A stretch of 64,000 nt of DNA from NCBI RefSeq assembly GCF_943908415.1, contig NZ_CALTSY010000004.1:1-64000 (forward strand), read 5' to 3'. How positions within the stretch are numbered: the first letter of the stretch is position 1; every line of letters starts with the position of its first letter. Position numbers and translations under genes: made by a program. Under the pieces are notes generated by a model. The model was given only the letters and a program-made list of their open reading frames with translations. It had not been told where the DNA came from and searched no databases. The stretch comes from an uncultured Anaerococcus sp. (lineage in GTDB: Bacteria > Bacillota > Clostridia > Tissierellales > Peptoniphilaceae). Below, one piece after another: positions 17,210 to 26,059 of this stretch.

Positions 17210-18064
17210 TCAATCTAATTTAAATATACCAAAGCCATATAGTCCAGGCCCTGTATTTGCTCCAAGAGTTGGAGATATTTGTATCTTAAAATATTGGCGA
17301 GCATTTGAGATTCTATCAGATAATTTATCCTCAAGTTTCTCTATGCCTTCTTCATAACCACCATGAGCTATGAAAATATAATAGTCTTTTACATTAGATA
17401 GTTCTTTTTCAGCTATCTTCTTAAGTTCGTTTAAAACTTTTCTTTCTCCTCTGGCTACCTTTAAAATCTTAAAGGCTCCTTCTAGTGGATTTACAGTTAT
17501 AATAGGTTTTACAGATAAGGCATCCCCTATTTTTCCAAAACTACGAGGAACCCTACCCCCTTCTACTATATATTTGAATGAATCCAGAGTAAAAAACACT
17601 TTTGAATCATTTTTCTTTTGTTCTAGTTTTTCTATAATTTCATTAAAGCTCAATCCATCCTCTATTAACTTACTGGCATAGACTGCAAATAGACCTTCTG
17701 CCATTGTTAAATTGGATGAATCAAAAACATAGGTTTCTAAATCATCTAGCTTTGTCATATTCATCAAATTATAAGTGCTTGAAAATTTAGATCCAAGAGT
17801 AATAACTATAACCTTATCATATCCATCTGCTTTAATTTCTTCATACTTTCTTATAGCATCCCCAGGAGATGCAGTACTTGTTTTTGGAAGACTATTATTT
17901 TTCCTAATCCAATCATAAAATTGATCAGAGCTTATCTCTTCTCTATCTTTAAAATATTCATTATCCAAATTCACATATAGGGATAAAAAATATATATTAA
18001 GTTTCTTCAATAAGTCCGCATCTATATCAGATGCTGAATCTACAAGGATTGCAATTTTTTCCAT
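17210..18064 (-). CDS. DegV family protein, second paralogue
   Basis: A 284-residue DegV/FakB-type protein: IAILVDSASDIDADLL at the N-terminus, TSTASPGD (around 61) as the fatty-acid-binding loop, the pattern DSFKYIVEGGRVPR, and the C-terminal ending GANTGPGLYGFG. It is clearly homologous to the downstream gene but differs in the binding loop (SPGD against SPSP), so the pair may bind different acyl chains, as FakB1 and FakB2 do in Staphylococcus. AGGAG precedes the ATG. Confidence 0.9.
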   Translation of the reverse strand: MEKIAILVDSASDIDADLLKKLNIYFLSLYVNLDNEYFKDREEISSDQFYDWIRKNNSLPKTSTASPGDAIRKYEEIKADGYDKVIVITLGSKFSSTYNLMNMTKLDDLETYVFDSSNLTMAEGLFAVYASKLIEDGLSFNEIIEKLEQKKNDSKVFFTLDSFKYIVEGGRVPRSFGKIGDALSVKPIITVNPLEGAFKILKVARGERKVLNELKKIAEKELSNVKDYYIFIAHGGYEEGIEKLEDKLSDRISNARQYFKIQISPTLGANTGPGLYGFGIFKLD

Positions 18065-18127
18065 TAAATCTCCTACTTACTTTCTGCTTTTAATAAAGCC
18101 AACTTATAAATAATATTTATACTTCAA

Positions 18128-18904
18128 TTAGTCATTAATATCTATGGTCATCTTTTGATTTTGCTCATAAATAGCTCTTACTTCTGTGTGTGGATATTTA
18201 TGTTCATTTTTAAATTTAATTGAGATATCTTCATTAGATCCAAAATGCATAGGGAAAAATACTTGAGGCTTAACTTCTTTTATAAATATATCAGCTCCCT
18301 TATAGTAGTTTTCTTCAAGTCTATTGTCTACTGGGAAAAAGGCTATATCTATATTCTCTTTCTTAATTTTATCAATTTCCATCATAAAGTCACTATATTC
18401 TTTTTGCATAGTGGATTCATCGTTACTTTTCCAAGCCCAGTAATTTAAATCTCCTGCATGGAATATGCTTATTCCATCTATATATAACAATATAGATATA
18501 CCCTGATCTGTCGAACCAAAAGTTTTAATTTTAAGTATAGAACCATTTTTAAGTTTCATTTTGTATACTTGATTTTCCCTAAAGAAATGTACATTTGGTG
18601 AAGAGTAAAGTCTCTTAAGCTGATCCATTGAAAGCTTATTATCTCTTATATAAATTATATTTTCATTCTTAGCTAGTTCCCCTATATCAGAACTTAATAT
18701 ATAAGTCTTATTCTCCATATCAGGAAATTTTAATATCTCAGAAGTATAATGGTCATCATGACCATGACTTGCTATAAATATCACTTCTTTATCTTCTGGG
18801 ATGTTTAGCATTCCCTTGTAATAGTCAAATATTATAAATAAATCTTTTGTCTCTACTGTATAACAACTATGGTATACGTAGCTAATAGTAATTTTATCTT
18901 GCAT
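18128..18904 (-). CDS. Metallo-beta-lactamase-fold hydrolase
   Basis: A 258-residue protein of the UlaG-like branch. The metal-binding HxHxDH is seen as SHGHDDHY (about 46-53), a further ligand region as FHAGDLNYW, and a final histidine as FFPMHFGSNED. The substrate is unknown. The gene reads toward the DegV genes with 63 bases between, and it diverges from the YbaK-type gene. GTGGAG lies upstream of the ATG. Confidence 0.85.
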   Translation of the reverse strand: MQDKITISYVYHSCYTVETKDLFIIFDYYKGMLNIPEDKEVIFIASHGHDDHYTSEILKFPDMENKTYILSSDIGELAKNENIIYIRDNKLSMDQLKRLYSSPNVHFFRENQVYKMKLKNGSILKIKTFGSTDQGISILLYIDGISIFHAGDLNYWAWKSNDESTMQKEYSDFMMEIDKIKKENIDIAFFPVDNRLEENYYKGADIFIKEVKPQVFFPMHFGSNEDISIKFKNEHKYPHTEVRAIYEQNQKMTIDIND

Positions 18905-18982
18905 ATATACTCCACTTCTCTTTTTCTATATACCCAATAATCAACTTAAATGAAGTATAATAATTTGATGGGAAGTGATAAT

Positions 18983-19462
18983 ATGAAAAAAGAAATAAAA
19001 ACAAATGCCATGAGAACCCTAGATAAACTAAATATTGAATATGAACATATTGACTCTGGTTATAATGGAAAATTTATATCCTCTGTTGACTTATCAAAGA
19101 AAACTCATCAAGATATAGATTTAATTTATAAGACTCTAGCTACTATTTCAAATGAAAAAGATATATATATTTTTGTAATACCTGGTGCAGCAAGTATTGA
19201 TTTTAAGAAAGCTGCTAGATCCATTGGTGTTAAAAAACTAGAAATGTTGCCACTTAAAGATCTAAAACCTAATGTCGGCTATGAAAGAGGGGCTACTACT
19301 TCTCTAGCTATGAAAAAAGATTATCCAGTTATAATAGATGAAAGTGCTTCTTCTATGGACTTTATAAAGGTTTCAGCTGGCAAAGTTGGCCATAGTATAA
19401 AGATAAATCCTAATGATTTAGCAAGGGCCAATGGTGGCCAATTTTTTGATGTGATCCAATGA
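18983..19462 (+). CDS. ybaK: YbaK/EbsC-type Cys-tRNA(Pro) deacylase
   Basis: A 159-residue protein that would hydrolyse tRNA-Pro mischarged with cysteine. Seen: the N-terminal TNAMRTLDKLNIEYEHI, the conserved KTLATIS (KTL/V motif with the key lysine), and the C-terminal GHSIKINPNDLARANGG. Two upstream in-frame ATGs (18950 and 18968) are rejected because a TATAAT box at 18956-18961 puts the transcript start near 18968 and GGAAGTG precedes 18983. The stop overlaps the next gene by 4 bases. Confidence 0.85.
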   Translation: MKKEIKTNAMRTLDKLNIEYEHIDSGYNGKFISSVDLSKKTHQDIDLIYKTLATISNEKDIYIFVIPGAASIDFKKAARSIGVKKLEMLPLKDLKPNVGYERGATTSLAMKKDYPVIIDESASSMDFIKVSAGKVGHSIKINPNDLARANGGQFFDVIQ

Positions 19463-20070
19463 ATATAAGTGTAGAAAAGTCTGCTAACAAGACTAATTTA
19501 ATCTTTCCAAATGATAGTAAAAATAAAAGATTGAAGCTTATGGTAATCTTTTCTCCGATTTTTATAGCTTGCTTCGATAATGGAACTTATGAGCTTGAAT
19601 TTTTAAAAAAGACCATAGATAAATCAAAATTCTCTTATGGACTATATCCTGAATTTTTTAACGATTTTGATATTATAAGATATAGAAAATCTTATGAAGG
19701 CTATGAAATTGTAGAAGACATTTTTCTAAATAAAGATAATAAAATAGTATTTACTATAAATCCTATGGATGATTTATATATAAAAGCATTAGTCAGCCTC
19801 ATTGATAAACTAATAATAGATGATAAGTCCAATAACTACTTTATAGATTATTTTGATAAGATGAGAGATGATATAGTAATAAATGGTAGAAGGTCTATCA
19901 TAGCAAATGGTATTAAAGGATTCTACCTTTCTAAGTATGTATTAGTCTGGATGATAGATTTATGCAATTATATAAAAAATAATAATCCTGATATCTACCC
20001 GGATGTATTGCCCATATATGAACTTTCAAGCAATCTAAAAACTATAAGAACAAAAAAATCTCCTAGCTAA
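19459..20070 (+). CDS. Conserved hypothetical protein downstream of ybaK
   Basis: A 203-residue soluble protein I do not recognise. It has no signal peptide, membrane helix or cysteine cluster. It is rich in aromatic and acidic residues (KSYEGYEIVEDIFL, YFIDYFDKMRDDIVINGRR) and ends in a basic tail. The start overlaps the ybaK stop (ATGA), so the two are translationally coupled. It ends just before a bidirectional terminator. Related proteins are probably restricted to close relatives. Confidence 0.65.
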   Translation: MNISVEKSANKTNLIFPNDSKNKRLKLMVIFSPIFIACFDNGTYELEFLKKTIDKSKFSYGLYPEFFNDFDIIRYRKSYEGYEIVEDIFLNKDNKIVFTINPMDDLYIKALVSLIDKLIIDDKSNNYFIDYFDKMRDDIVINGRRSIIANGIKGFYLSKYVLVWMIDLCNYIKNNNPDIYPDVLPIYELSSNLKTIRTKKSPS

Positions 20071-20085
20071 GCTAAGAGATTTTTT
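20053..20085. terminator. Bidirectional terminator
   Basis: Inverted repeat AAAAAATCTC (20053-20062) and GAGATTTTTT (20076-20085), with inner AGCT-rich pairing. The A/T tails serve both the plus-strand hypothetical gene, whose stop lies inside, and the minus-strand acyl-CoA dehydrogenase fusion ending at 20096. Confidence 0.85.
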
Positions 20086-20095
20086 AACTTATATT

Positions 20096-21793
20096 TTATG
20101 CTTTTTTGATTTCTTCTATTAGAGCTGGTACTACTTCGTGGAAGTCTCCTACTATACCGTAATCACAGTTTTTAAAGAATGGTGCACTTTCATTATTATT
20201 GATTGCAACTATTGTTTTAACATCAGTAATTCCTTGTAAGTGCTGTACTGCTCCTGATATTCCTACACCAATGTATAAGTCACCTTTGAATTTTTGTCCT
20301 GATAGTCCAATATATCTATCTAATGGTACATAGCGTTTTACCTCAGCTATTGGACGAGAGCTTCCTACTGATGCTCCTGTTTCTTTAGCTAATTCCATAA
20401 TAACTTCTTTGTTTTGTTCTTCGCCTATACCCATACCAAAGGCAACTACCCTATCTGAGTCTTCGAAAGCATAGTCTGGGTTAACATCTTTTTTATCAAA
20501 AGTATATCCATCTGCCTTTAATGCTTCAACTAATTTTTTAGCTGATTCTTTTGGATCACCTTTAAATATTTCTTTCTTTCTATCTCCAACTATTGATTTT
20601 TTAGGTTTTCTTTGTATCTTGCCTGTTCCTTCACTACTAGACTTTTCTGGTCTTGGAAGTATATGGCTTGCAATTACAACTCTCATTATTTGGTTTGTAC
20701 CTTCATAGATTTGTGTAATCTTAGAATCTCTGTAGTGTCTTTCTACATCTACACCTTTAATAAAGCCTGAACCACCATATAATTGTAGGGCATCTGAAGT
20801 AACCTTATCAGCTAAATCTGATGCATAAAGTTTTGCCATTGCCGCATCTTTACCATAGCCTTTTTCGTGGTTTTCTTTCTTATCTGCTGCATCATATACT
20901 AAAAGTCTAGCTGCCTTTATTTGTGTAGCCATATCAGCTAACATAAATTGAGTATTTTGGAATTGAGCAATAGATCTACCAAATTGTTCACGTTGGATAG
21001 TGTAATCTTTAGCTGATTCATAAGCTCCTTGAGCTATACCTAAAGCTTGAGCAGCTATACCGATTCTACCACCATCTAAGATCATCATAGCTTCTTTGAA
21101 TCCTTTGCCAAGTTCACCTAATAAATTTTCTTTAGGAACTTTAACATTATCAAAATGAAGCTCTGCTGTAACTGAAGATCTTATACCTAGCTTGTCATAT
21201 GGTTCTGAGAATGTAAATCCTTCAAAGTCCTTATCAACTATAAACTGAGATATGCCGTGATTACCCTTGCCTGGTTCAGTAATTGCTGTTACAAGATAAG
21301 TTTGAGCATAAGGGGCATTGGTAATATAAATCTTTTTACCATTTAGTAGATAGTAATCTCCCTTATCAACAGCTGTAGTTTCTGTGCCAGCTGAATCTGA
21401 TCCTGCATTATCTTCTGTAAGACCAAATCCACCTAAAGATCTACCATCTAATAGTGGTCTTAGATATTTCTCTTTTTGTTCATCTGTACCCCACTCATTA
21501 ATACCCCATGTACCTAAGGATGTATGAGCAGATACTATTACACCAACACCACCATCAACTCTAGAAAGTTCTTCTACAGCTACAGCATAGTGTTTTTGAC
21601 TAAGTCCAGCACCACCCCATTCTTCAGGAAAAGGAATGCCTAAAAGACCAAGCTCTCCCATTTCCTTTACTATATCTACAGGAAATTCCTTAGTTTGGTC
21701 TAATTGAAATGCTATTGGTTTTACTTTCTTTTCTGCAAAATCTCTAACATATTGTCTAAATTCTTCTATATCTTTTGGTAAATTATAAGCCAT
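20096..21793 (-). CDS. Acyl-CoA dehydrogenase fused to an EtfA FAD-binding domain
   Basis: A 565-residue fusion. Residues 1-380 are a complete short-chain acyl-CoA dehydrogenase, with FGLTEDNAGSDS, KIYITNA and a catalytic glutamate E364 in QIYEGTNQI. A lysine/serine-rich linker (381-425) leads to residues 426-565, which match the C-terminal FAD domain of electron-transfer flavoprotein alpha: GSSRP (477-481), GVGISGAVQH (509-518), AINNNESAPFF and DYGIVGDFHEVVPAL. The EtfA N-terminal domain and EtfB are missing, and no rubredoxin-type CxxC occurs in the linker. It probably passes electrons from a short-chain acyl-CoA to a fused ETF-type FAD. It is monocistronic beside the butyrate genes. Confidence 0.9.
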   Translation of the reverse strand: MAYNLPKDIEEFRQYVRDFAEKKVKPIAFQLDQTKEFPVDIVKEMGELGLLGIPFPEEWGGAGLSQKHYAVAVEELSRVDGGVGVIVSAHTSLGTWGINEWGTDEQKEKYLRPLLDGRSLGGFGLTEDNAGSDSAGTETTAVDKGDYYLLNGKKIYITNAPYAQTYLVTAITEPGKGNHGISQFIVDKDFEGFTFSEPYDKLGIRSSVTAELHFDNVKVPKENLLGELGKGFKEAMMILDGGRIGIAAQALGIAQGAYESAKDYTIQREQFGRSIAQFQNTQFMLADMATQIKAARLLVYDAADKKENHEKGYGKDAAMAKLYASDLADKVTSDALQLYGGSGFIKGVDVERHYRDSKITQIYEGTNQIMRVVIASHILPRPEKSSSEGTGKIQRKPKKSIVGDRKKEIFKGDPKESAKKLVEALKADGYTFDKKDVNPDYAFEDSDRVVAFGMGIGEEQNKEVIMELAKETGASVGSSRPIAEVKRYVPLDRYIGLSGQKFKGDLYIGVGISGAVQHLQGITDVKTIVAINNNESAPFFKNCDYGIVGDFHEVVPALIEEIKKA

Positions 21794-21973
21794 TTTAACT
21801 CCTTAAACATAAATTTATAATAAATAATACAAACTGTAAAATTGTTTGCCTAATATTATTATACCCACTTTTTTGCAAACTATCTAAATTATGTAAAGAA
21901 ATTTATAAAGGTATAGTATTATATGTATTTTCAAGACTAATAATGAATTTTTAAAATTAAATAGAGAGGTAAT

Positions 21974-22408
21974 ATGATATTTAGTGATTTTTTAAATATA
22001 GAATTTTTGGAGTTTGATGATGATCATGCTAAGGCAAGGATGCCTCTAAAAAAGGAACTAGCAAATAATATACATAGCTTACATGGTGGAATAACTGCTA
22101 GTATTATAGACAGCGTAAGTGGTTATTTAGCTAGCAGTAGAAAAATAATGACTCCAACTAATAATATGAGTATCTACTACTTTAATCCTATTATTGTTGA
22201 GGAAGGAAAGTTTGTATATGCTGAAGCTAAGGTTATGAAAAGAGGTAAAAAAATAATAGTAGTTGACTGTGAAATATATGATGATGATTACACATTAGCT
22301 GCAAAGGCAACTACTTCATTTAGTGCAGTGAAAAGAAAATTACCCCAAGAGATTTTAGATGAGGTACGTGAATATACTACTCCTAAAAAACAGAATGAAG
22401 CAAAGTAA
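21974..22408 (+). CDS. PaaI-type hotdog thioesterase
   Basis: A 144-residue single hotdog domain. The motif SLHGGITASIIDSVSGYLA (about 35-53) carries the conserved HGG and the aspartate of the active site, followed by NMSIYYFNPI and AEAKVMKRGKKI. It would hydrolyse an acyl-CoA; the substrate is unknown. The AGAGAGG site is close to the ATG. It diverges from the acyl-CoA dehydrogenase fusion and has its own terminator. A role in releasing CoA from stalled acyl-CoA intermediates is an inference from the neighbourhood. Confidence 0.85.
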   Translation: MIFSDFLNIEFLEFDDDHAKARMPLKKELANNIHSLHGGITASIIDSVSGYLASSRKIMTPTNNMSIYYFNPIIVEEGKFVYAEAKVMKRGKKIIVVDCEIYDDDYTLAAKATTSFSAVKRKLPQEILDEVREYTTPKKQNEAK

Positions 22409-22434
22409 AAGGGATGCACAACTGCACCCCTTTT
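22407..22434. terminator. Bidirectional terminator between thioesterase and CoA-transferase
   Basis: Inverted repeat AAAAGGGATGCA / TGCACCCCTTTT with a small loop and A/T tails on both sides, between convergent genes. Confidence 0.85.
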
Positions 22435-22449
22435 ATATTTTCAAAATAT

Positions 22450-23790
22450 CTATTTATTAGAATTTCTCCAAATTCCTAATTTATCTGCTTCTTTTATAAG
22501 TTCATCCCTATTATCTGGGTGGGCAAGGCTAATTAAAGCGTCTGTTGCTTGCCAGGTTGATAATCCCTTAAAGTTCTTAATACCTTGTTCTGTAGCTATA
22601 TAGTGTGTGTTACTTCTAACAGCTGTAGCTTGAGTACCTGGCTTAAATGTTGGAACTATATTTGATATTCTATTGCCTTCTTTATCAACTCTTGAGGATT
22701 TAAGTGCTACTATTGAGCGTCCACCCTTAGATCTATAAGCACCAAGGATAAAGTCTAGAGCTCCACCAGCACCAGAAATATGTCTAGTACCTACTGTTTC
22801 TGAAGAAATTTGTCCCCATAGATCAACTTGCATAGCTGTATTTATTGATACAAAATTATCCAAAGATGCGATAATATCTACATCATTTGCATATCCTACT
22901 GGTACAGCCATCAACTCTTCGTTGTGGTCTATATAATCATAAAGCTCTTGACTACCTGCAGCAAAGGCATAAGCTTGACGACCTATATCTCTGTTCTTTT
23001 TCATACCTGTAATGCGTCCAGCCTTAGCCATCTCAACGAAAGCATCTACGTACATTTCTGAATGAACTCCTAAATCCTTAAGGTCTGACTTAGCAATTTC
23101 AGATCCTATAGCATTTGGAAGACCACCTATGCCTATTTGTAAGCAATCTCCATCTCTTAGTAAGCCTACTACATGCTCAGCAACTTTAAGGTCTTCTTCG
23201 CCAAACTTAGCTTTTCCAAGAGTTAGCATATCGTAATTAGCTTCATAAATGTAGTCTACATCTTTTATATTGATATAGTTTAGATATCCACCTAAAGCTA
23301 CCGGTACATTTTCATTTACTTCTAAGATTACCTTATCTGCATTTTTAAATGTTTCCCAAGCGTGACTTGCAGATAAACCAAAGTTGAAGTTACCATTTTT
23401 ATCCATTGGTGATACTTGCATAAGTGCTATGCTAGCTTTATCTGCATTTTCATTTATATATCTACCTATTTCACTATATTTAACTGGTATAAAATATGCA
23501 CTATGATCGCGTCTATTTACAAGTGCTCTTTCAGTTCCTGATGAGTGCCATGAATGGTAAATAAAGTGCTCTCCTGTTGTGTCTGCATCACCTATAGCTA
23601 ATTGATAAGGGATTACTCCTCCTCTAATTTTTACATCATGAAAGTCATTTACTCTTTTAGCTAAAGCTTCATCAAAGGCTTTTGGAGTTAATGCACACCA
23701 GCCTAGATCTATCCAATCTCCATCTTTAACTAAGTTAACAGCTTTATCTACAGTTATAAGCTTTTGCTCATATTCTTTTTTAAAATCCAT
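22450..23790 (-). CDS. but: Butyryl-CoA:acetate-type CoA-transferase
   Basis: A 446-residue family I CoA-transferase of the acetyl-CoA hydrolase/transferase (4-hydroxybutyrate and butyryl-CoA:acetate) group. The catalytic glutamate is probably E245 in GVHSEMYVDA, and the oxyanion/CoA-binding loop is GIGGLPNAIG (220-229). The C-terminal domain has GAGGALDF and the HYIATEQG pattern. Given a complete crotonyl-CoA pathway next to it, the final step butyryl-CoA + acetate to butyrate + acetyl-CoA is the likely reaction; 4-hydroxybutyrate or propionyl substrates cannot be excluded. It has its own promoter region and is separated from thl by a terminator. Confidence 0.87.
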   Translation of the reverse strand: MDFKKEYEQKLITVDKAVNLVKDGDWIDLGWCALTPKAFDEALAKRVNDFHDVKIRGGVIPYQLAIGDADTTGEHFIYHSWHSSGTERALVNRRDHSAYFIPVKYSEIGRYINENADKASIALMQVSPMDKNGNFNFGLSASHAWETFKNADKVILEVNENVPVALGGYLNYINIKDVDYIYEANYDMLTLGKAKFGEEDLKVAEHVVGLLRDGDCLQIGIGGLPNAIGSEIAKSDLKDLGVHSEMYVDAFVEMAKAGRITGMKKNRDIGRQAYAFAAGSQELYDYIDHNEELMAVPVGYANDVDIIASLDNFVSINTAMQVDLWGQISSETVGTRHISGAGGALDFILGAYRSKGGRSIVALKSSRVDKEGNRISNIVPTFKPGTQATAVRSNTHYIATEQGIKNFKGLSTWQATDALISLAHPDNRDELIKEADKLGIWRNSNK

Positions 23791-23808
23791 ATAAACCTCT
23801 CAAAATTT

Positions 23809-23839
23809 TAAAATCGTTTTCTTTTATAAATTTATTATA
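23809..23839 (-). promoter_or_regulatory. Extended -10 promoter and CRE-like site for the CoA-transferase
   Basis: On the minus strand TGTTATAAT is an extended -10 (TATAAT at 23839-23834) without a good -35. Just downstream, AGAAAACGATTTTA (23822-23809) matches the CcpA consensus TGNAARCGNWWNCA at 12 of 14 positions. The same 14-mer recurs at 48438-48451. Confidence 0.5.
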
Positions 23840-23917
23840 ACATTGTTGATAATAAATATCTACAATAAATAAAAACTTAACATATTTTTATACTAAGCCT
23901 TATACTTAAAGTATAAA

Positions 23918-23952
23918 AATAATCTCCCAAATTTTTTATTCGGGAGATTATT
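23918..23952 (-). terminator. Terminator of the bcd-etfBA-crt-hbd-thl operon
   Basis: A perfect 11-bp stem AATAATCTCCC / GGGAGATTATT with a 13-base loop, followed by a T-rich stretch on the minus strand, 22 bases after the thl stop. Confidence 0.9.
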
Positions 23953-23974
23953 CGTTATTTTAGTGATATCCTAA

Positions 23975-25159
23975 TTATCTTTCAACGATAATAGCAGTAC
24001 CCATTCCACCACCTATACATAATGTTGCAAGACCTCTTTTTGAGTCTCTTTTTTGCATTTCATAAAGTAAGGTTGTAAAAATTCTAGCTCCTGATGCTCC
24101 AATTGGGTGACCAAGTGCAATAGCACCACCGTTTACGTTTACAATATCAGTATTTAAACTTAATTCTTTGATAACTGATAATGCTTGAGCTGCAAATGCT
24201 TCGTTAGCTTCGATAAGATCTAAGTCTTCTAATTTTAGATCACCTTTTTCTAAAGCTTTTCTAACTGTTGGGATTGGGCCTGTACCCATGATTGCTGGGT
24301 CTACACCTTCTGTTGCATATGAAACTATAGTTGCTAGTGGAGTAACACCTAATTCTTTAGCTTTTTCTTCACTCATTACAACTAAAGCAGCAGAACCATC
24401 GTTTAGACCAGATGCATTTGCTGCAGTTACAGAACCACCATCTCTTTTGAATGCTGGTTTAAGGCCAGAAATACCTTCAGCTGTAACACCTTCTCTGATG
24501 TGTTCATCTGTATCTACAACTGTAACATTGCCTTTTCTATCTTTAATTTCTACAGGAACTATTTCATCTTTGAATCTACCTTCTGCACGTGCTTTTTCAG
24601 CTCTATTTTGACTTTCTGCAGCAAGTTGATCTTGTTCTTCACGAGTAAGACCGTATTTTTCTACTATGTTTTCAGCTGTCATACCCATGTGGTAGTCATT
24701 GAAAGCATCCCAAAGTCCGTCTTTGATCATCTCATCGACAACTTTTTTGTCTCCCATTCTAGCTCCCCATCTCTCATCATCTAATAGATATGGAGCATTA
24801 GACATAGATTCTGTACCACCAGCTACGATTATATCAGCATCTCCTGCTTTAATCATTTGAGCTGCTACTGATACTGATCTTAAGCCTGATCCACAAACAA
24901 TATTAACTGTCATAGCTGGTTTTTCTTTAGGGATTCCAGCATCTATAGAAATTTGTCTAGCTACGTTTTGGCCTTGTCCTGCTTGAAGTACACAACCAAA
25001 TACTGTTTCATCAACATCTTCTGGTTTAATTCCTGCTCTATTGATAGCTTCTTTTACTGCAGTTACACCTAAATCTTTTGCAGATACTGATTTTAAAGCT
25101 CCGCCATAAGAACCTACTGGTGTTCTTGCTGCACTTGCTATTACTACTTTTCTAGTCAT
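23975..25159 (-). CDS. thlA: Acetyl-CoA acetyltransferase (thiolase)
   Basis: A 394-residue thiolase that condenses two acetyl-CoA to acetoacetyl-CoA, the entry to butyrate synthesis. Catalytic residues are visible: C89 in VNIVCGSGLRS, H351 in ALGHPIGASG and C381 in TLCIGGGMG. Length and motifs fit biosynthetic thiolases. It is the last gene of the operon, 46 bases after hbd, with AAGGAAGG before the ATG. Thiolases run in reverse in acyl-CoA degradation too, but the operon order favours synthesis. Confidence 0.96.
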   Translation of the reverse strand: MTRKVVIASAARTPVGSYGGALKSVSAKDLGVTAVKEAINRAGIKPEDVDETVFGCVLQAGQGQNVARQISIDAGIPKEKPAMTVNIVCGSGLRSVSVAAQMIKAGDADIIVAGGTESMSNAPYLLDDERWGARMGDKKVVDEMIKDGLWDAFNDYHMGMTAENIVEKYGLTREEQDQLAAESQNRAEKARAEGRFKDEIVPVEIKDRKGNVTVVDTDEHIREGVTAEGISGLKPAFKRDGGSVTAANASGLNDGSAALVVMSEEKAKELGVTPLATIVSYATEGVDPAIMGTGPIPTVRKALEKGDLKLEDLDLIEANEAFAAQALSVIKELSLNTDIVNVNGGAIALGHPIGASGARIFTTLLYEMQKRDSKRGLATLCIGGGMGTAIIVER

Positions 25160-25205
25160 TTATTATCCTTCCTTTAATCTTTTATAATTAATTGTCTAAT
25201 CTATC

Positions 25206-26048
25206 TTATTTGCTGTAGTCGTAGAAGCCTTTACCAGATTTTCTACCTAATTCACCAGCTGCAACTTTTTGTCTAAGAAGCACTGGAGCAGCATATTTAT
25301 CATTACCAAAGGTATCTTTAAAGTAATCCATAACACTGAGTATTATGTCTAGTCCAATAAGATCTGCTAATTCTAAAGGTCCCATTGGGTGGTTTGCACC
25401 AAGTTTCATTGCTGTATCAATATCTTCTGGTTTTGCAAGTCCTTCTTGAAGTACATAGATACCTTCAGAAACCATTGGGATAAGAATTCTGTTTACTACA
25501 AATCCTGGAGCTTCTTTTACTTCTACTGGTGTTTTACCAATTTCTTCAGTAATTGATTTTACTTTTTCTACAGTTTCATCGCTTGTTGTAATACCTTTTA
25601 TAAGTTCTACAAGTTTCATGATTGCTGCTGGGTTAAAGAAGTGCATACCTATAACTTTATCAGGTCTATTTGTAGCTGCTGCTATTTCTGTAATAGAGAT
25701 TGATGAAGTGTTTGAAGCAAGTATTGTATCTTCTTTACAAAGTTCATCTAATTCTTTGAATATAGATTTTTTGATTTCTGGATTTTCACTTGCAGCTTCA
25801 ACTATTAAATCACAGTCTTTAAGTTCATTTACATCTGTAGTGAATGTAAGTCTTCCTAGATATTCATTCTTTTGATCTTCTGTGATTCTTTCTTTTGCTA
25901 CAGATTTTTCAAAAGATTTTGTTATTATAGATTTACCTTTATCAACAAATTCATCTTTGATATCTCTAACTACAACATCGTATTTCTTGCTTGCAACTTC
26001 AGCAATGCCAGCACCCATTGTACCTGCACCAATTACACCTATTTTCAT
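25206..26048 (-). CDS. hbd: 3-hydroxybutyryl-CoA dehydrogenase
   Basis: A 280-residue NAD(P)-dependent enzyme reducing acetoacetyl-CoA to 3-hydroxybutyryl-CoA. The N-terminal Rossmann motif GAGTMG (7-12) is followed by the catalytic histidine region GMHFFNPAAIMKLVE (about 134-148) and the C-terminal dimerisation domain GANHPMGPLELADLIGLD. It lies 11 bases after crt with AAGGAGAG before the ATG. Cofactor preference is not certain from sequence. Confidence 0.96.
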   Translation of the reverse strand: MKIGVIGAGTMGAGIAEVASKKYDVVVRDIKDEFVDKGKSIITKSFEKSVAKERITEDQKNEYLGRLTFTTDVNELKDCDLIVEAASENPEIKKSIFKELDELCKEDTILASNTSSISITEIAAATNRPDKVIGMHFFNPAAIMKLVELIKGITTSDETVEKVKSITEEIGKTPVEVKEAPGFVVNRILIPMVSEGIYVLQEGLAKPEDIDTAMKLGANHPMGPLELADLIGLDIILSVMDYFKDTFGNDKYAAPVLLRQKVAAGELGRKSGKGFYDYSK

Positions 26049-26059
26049 CTTATCTCTCC

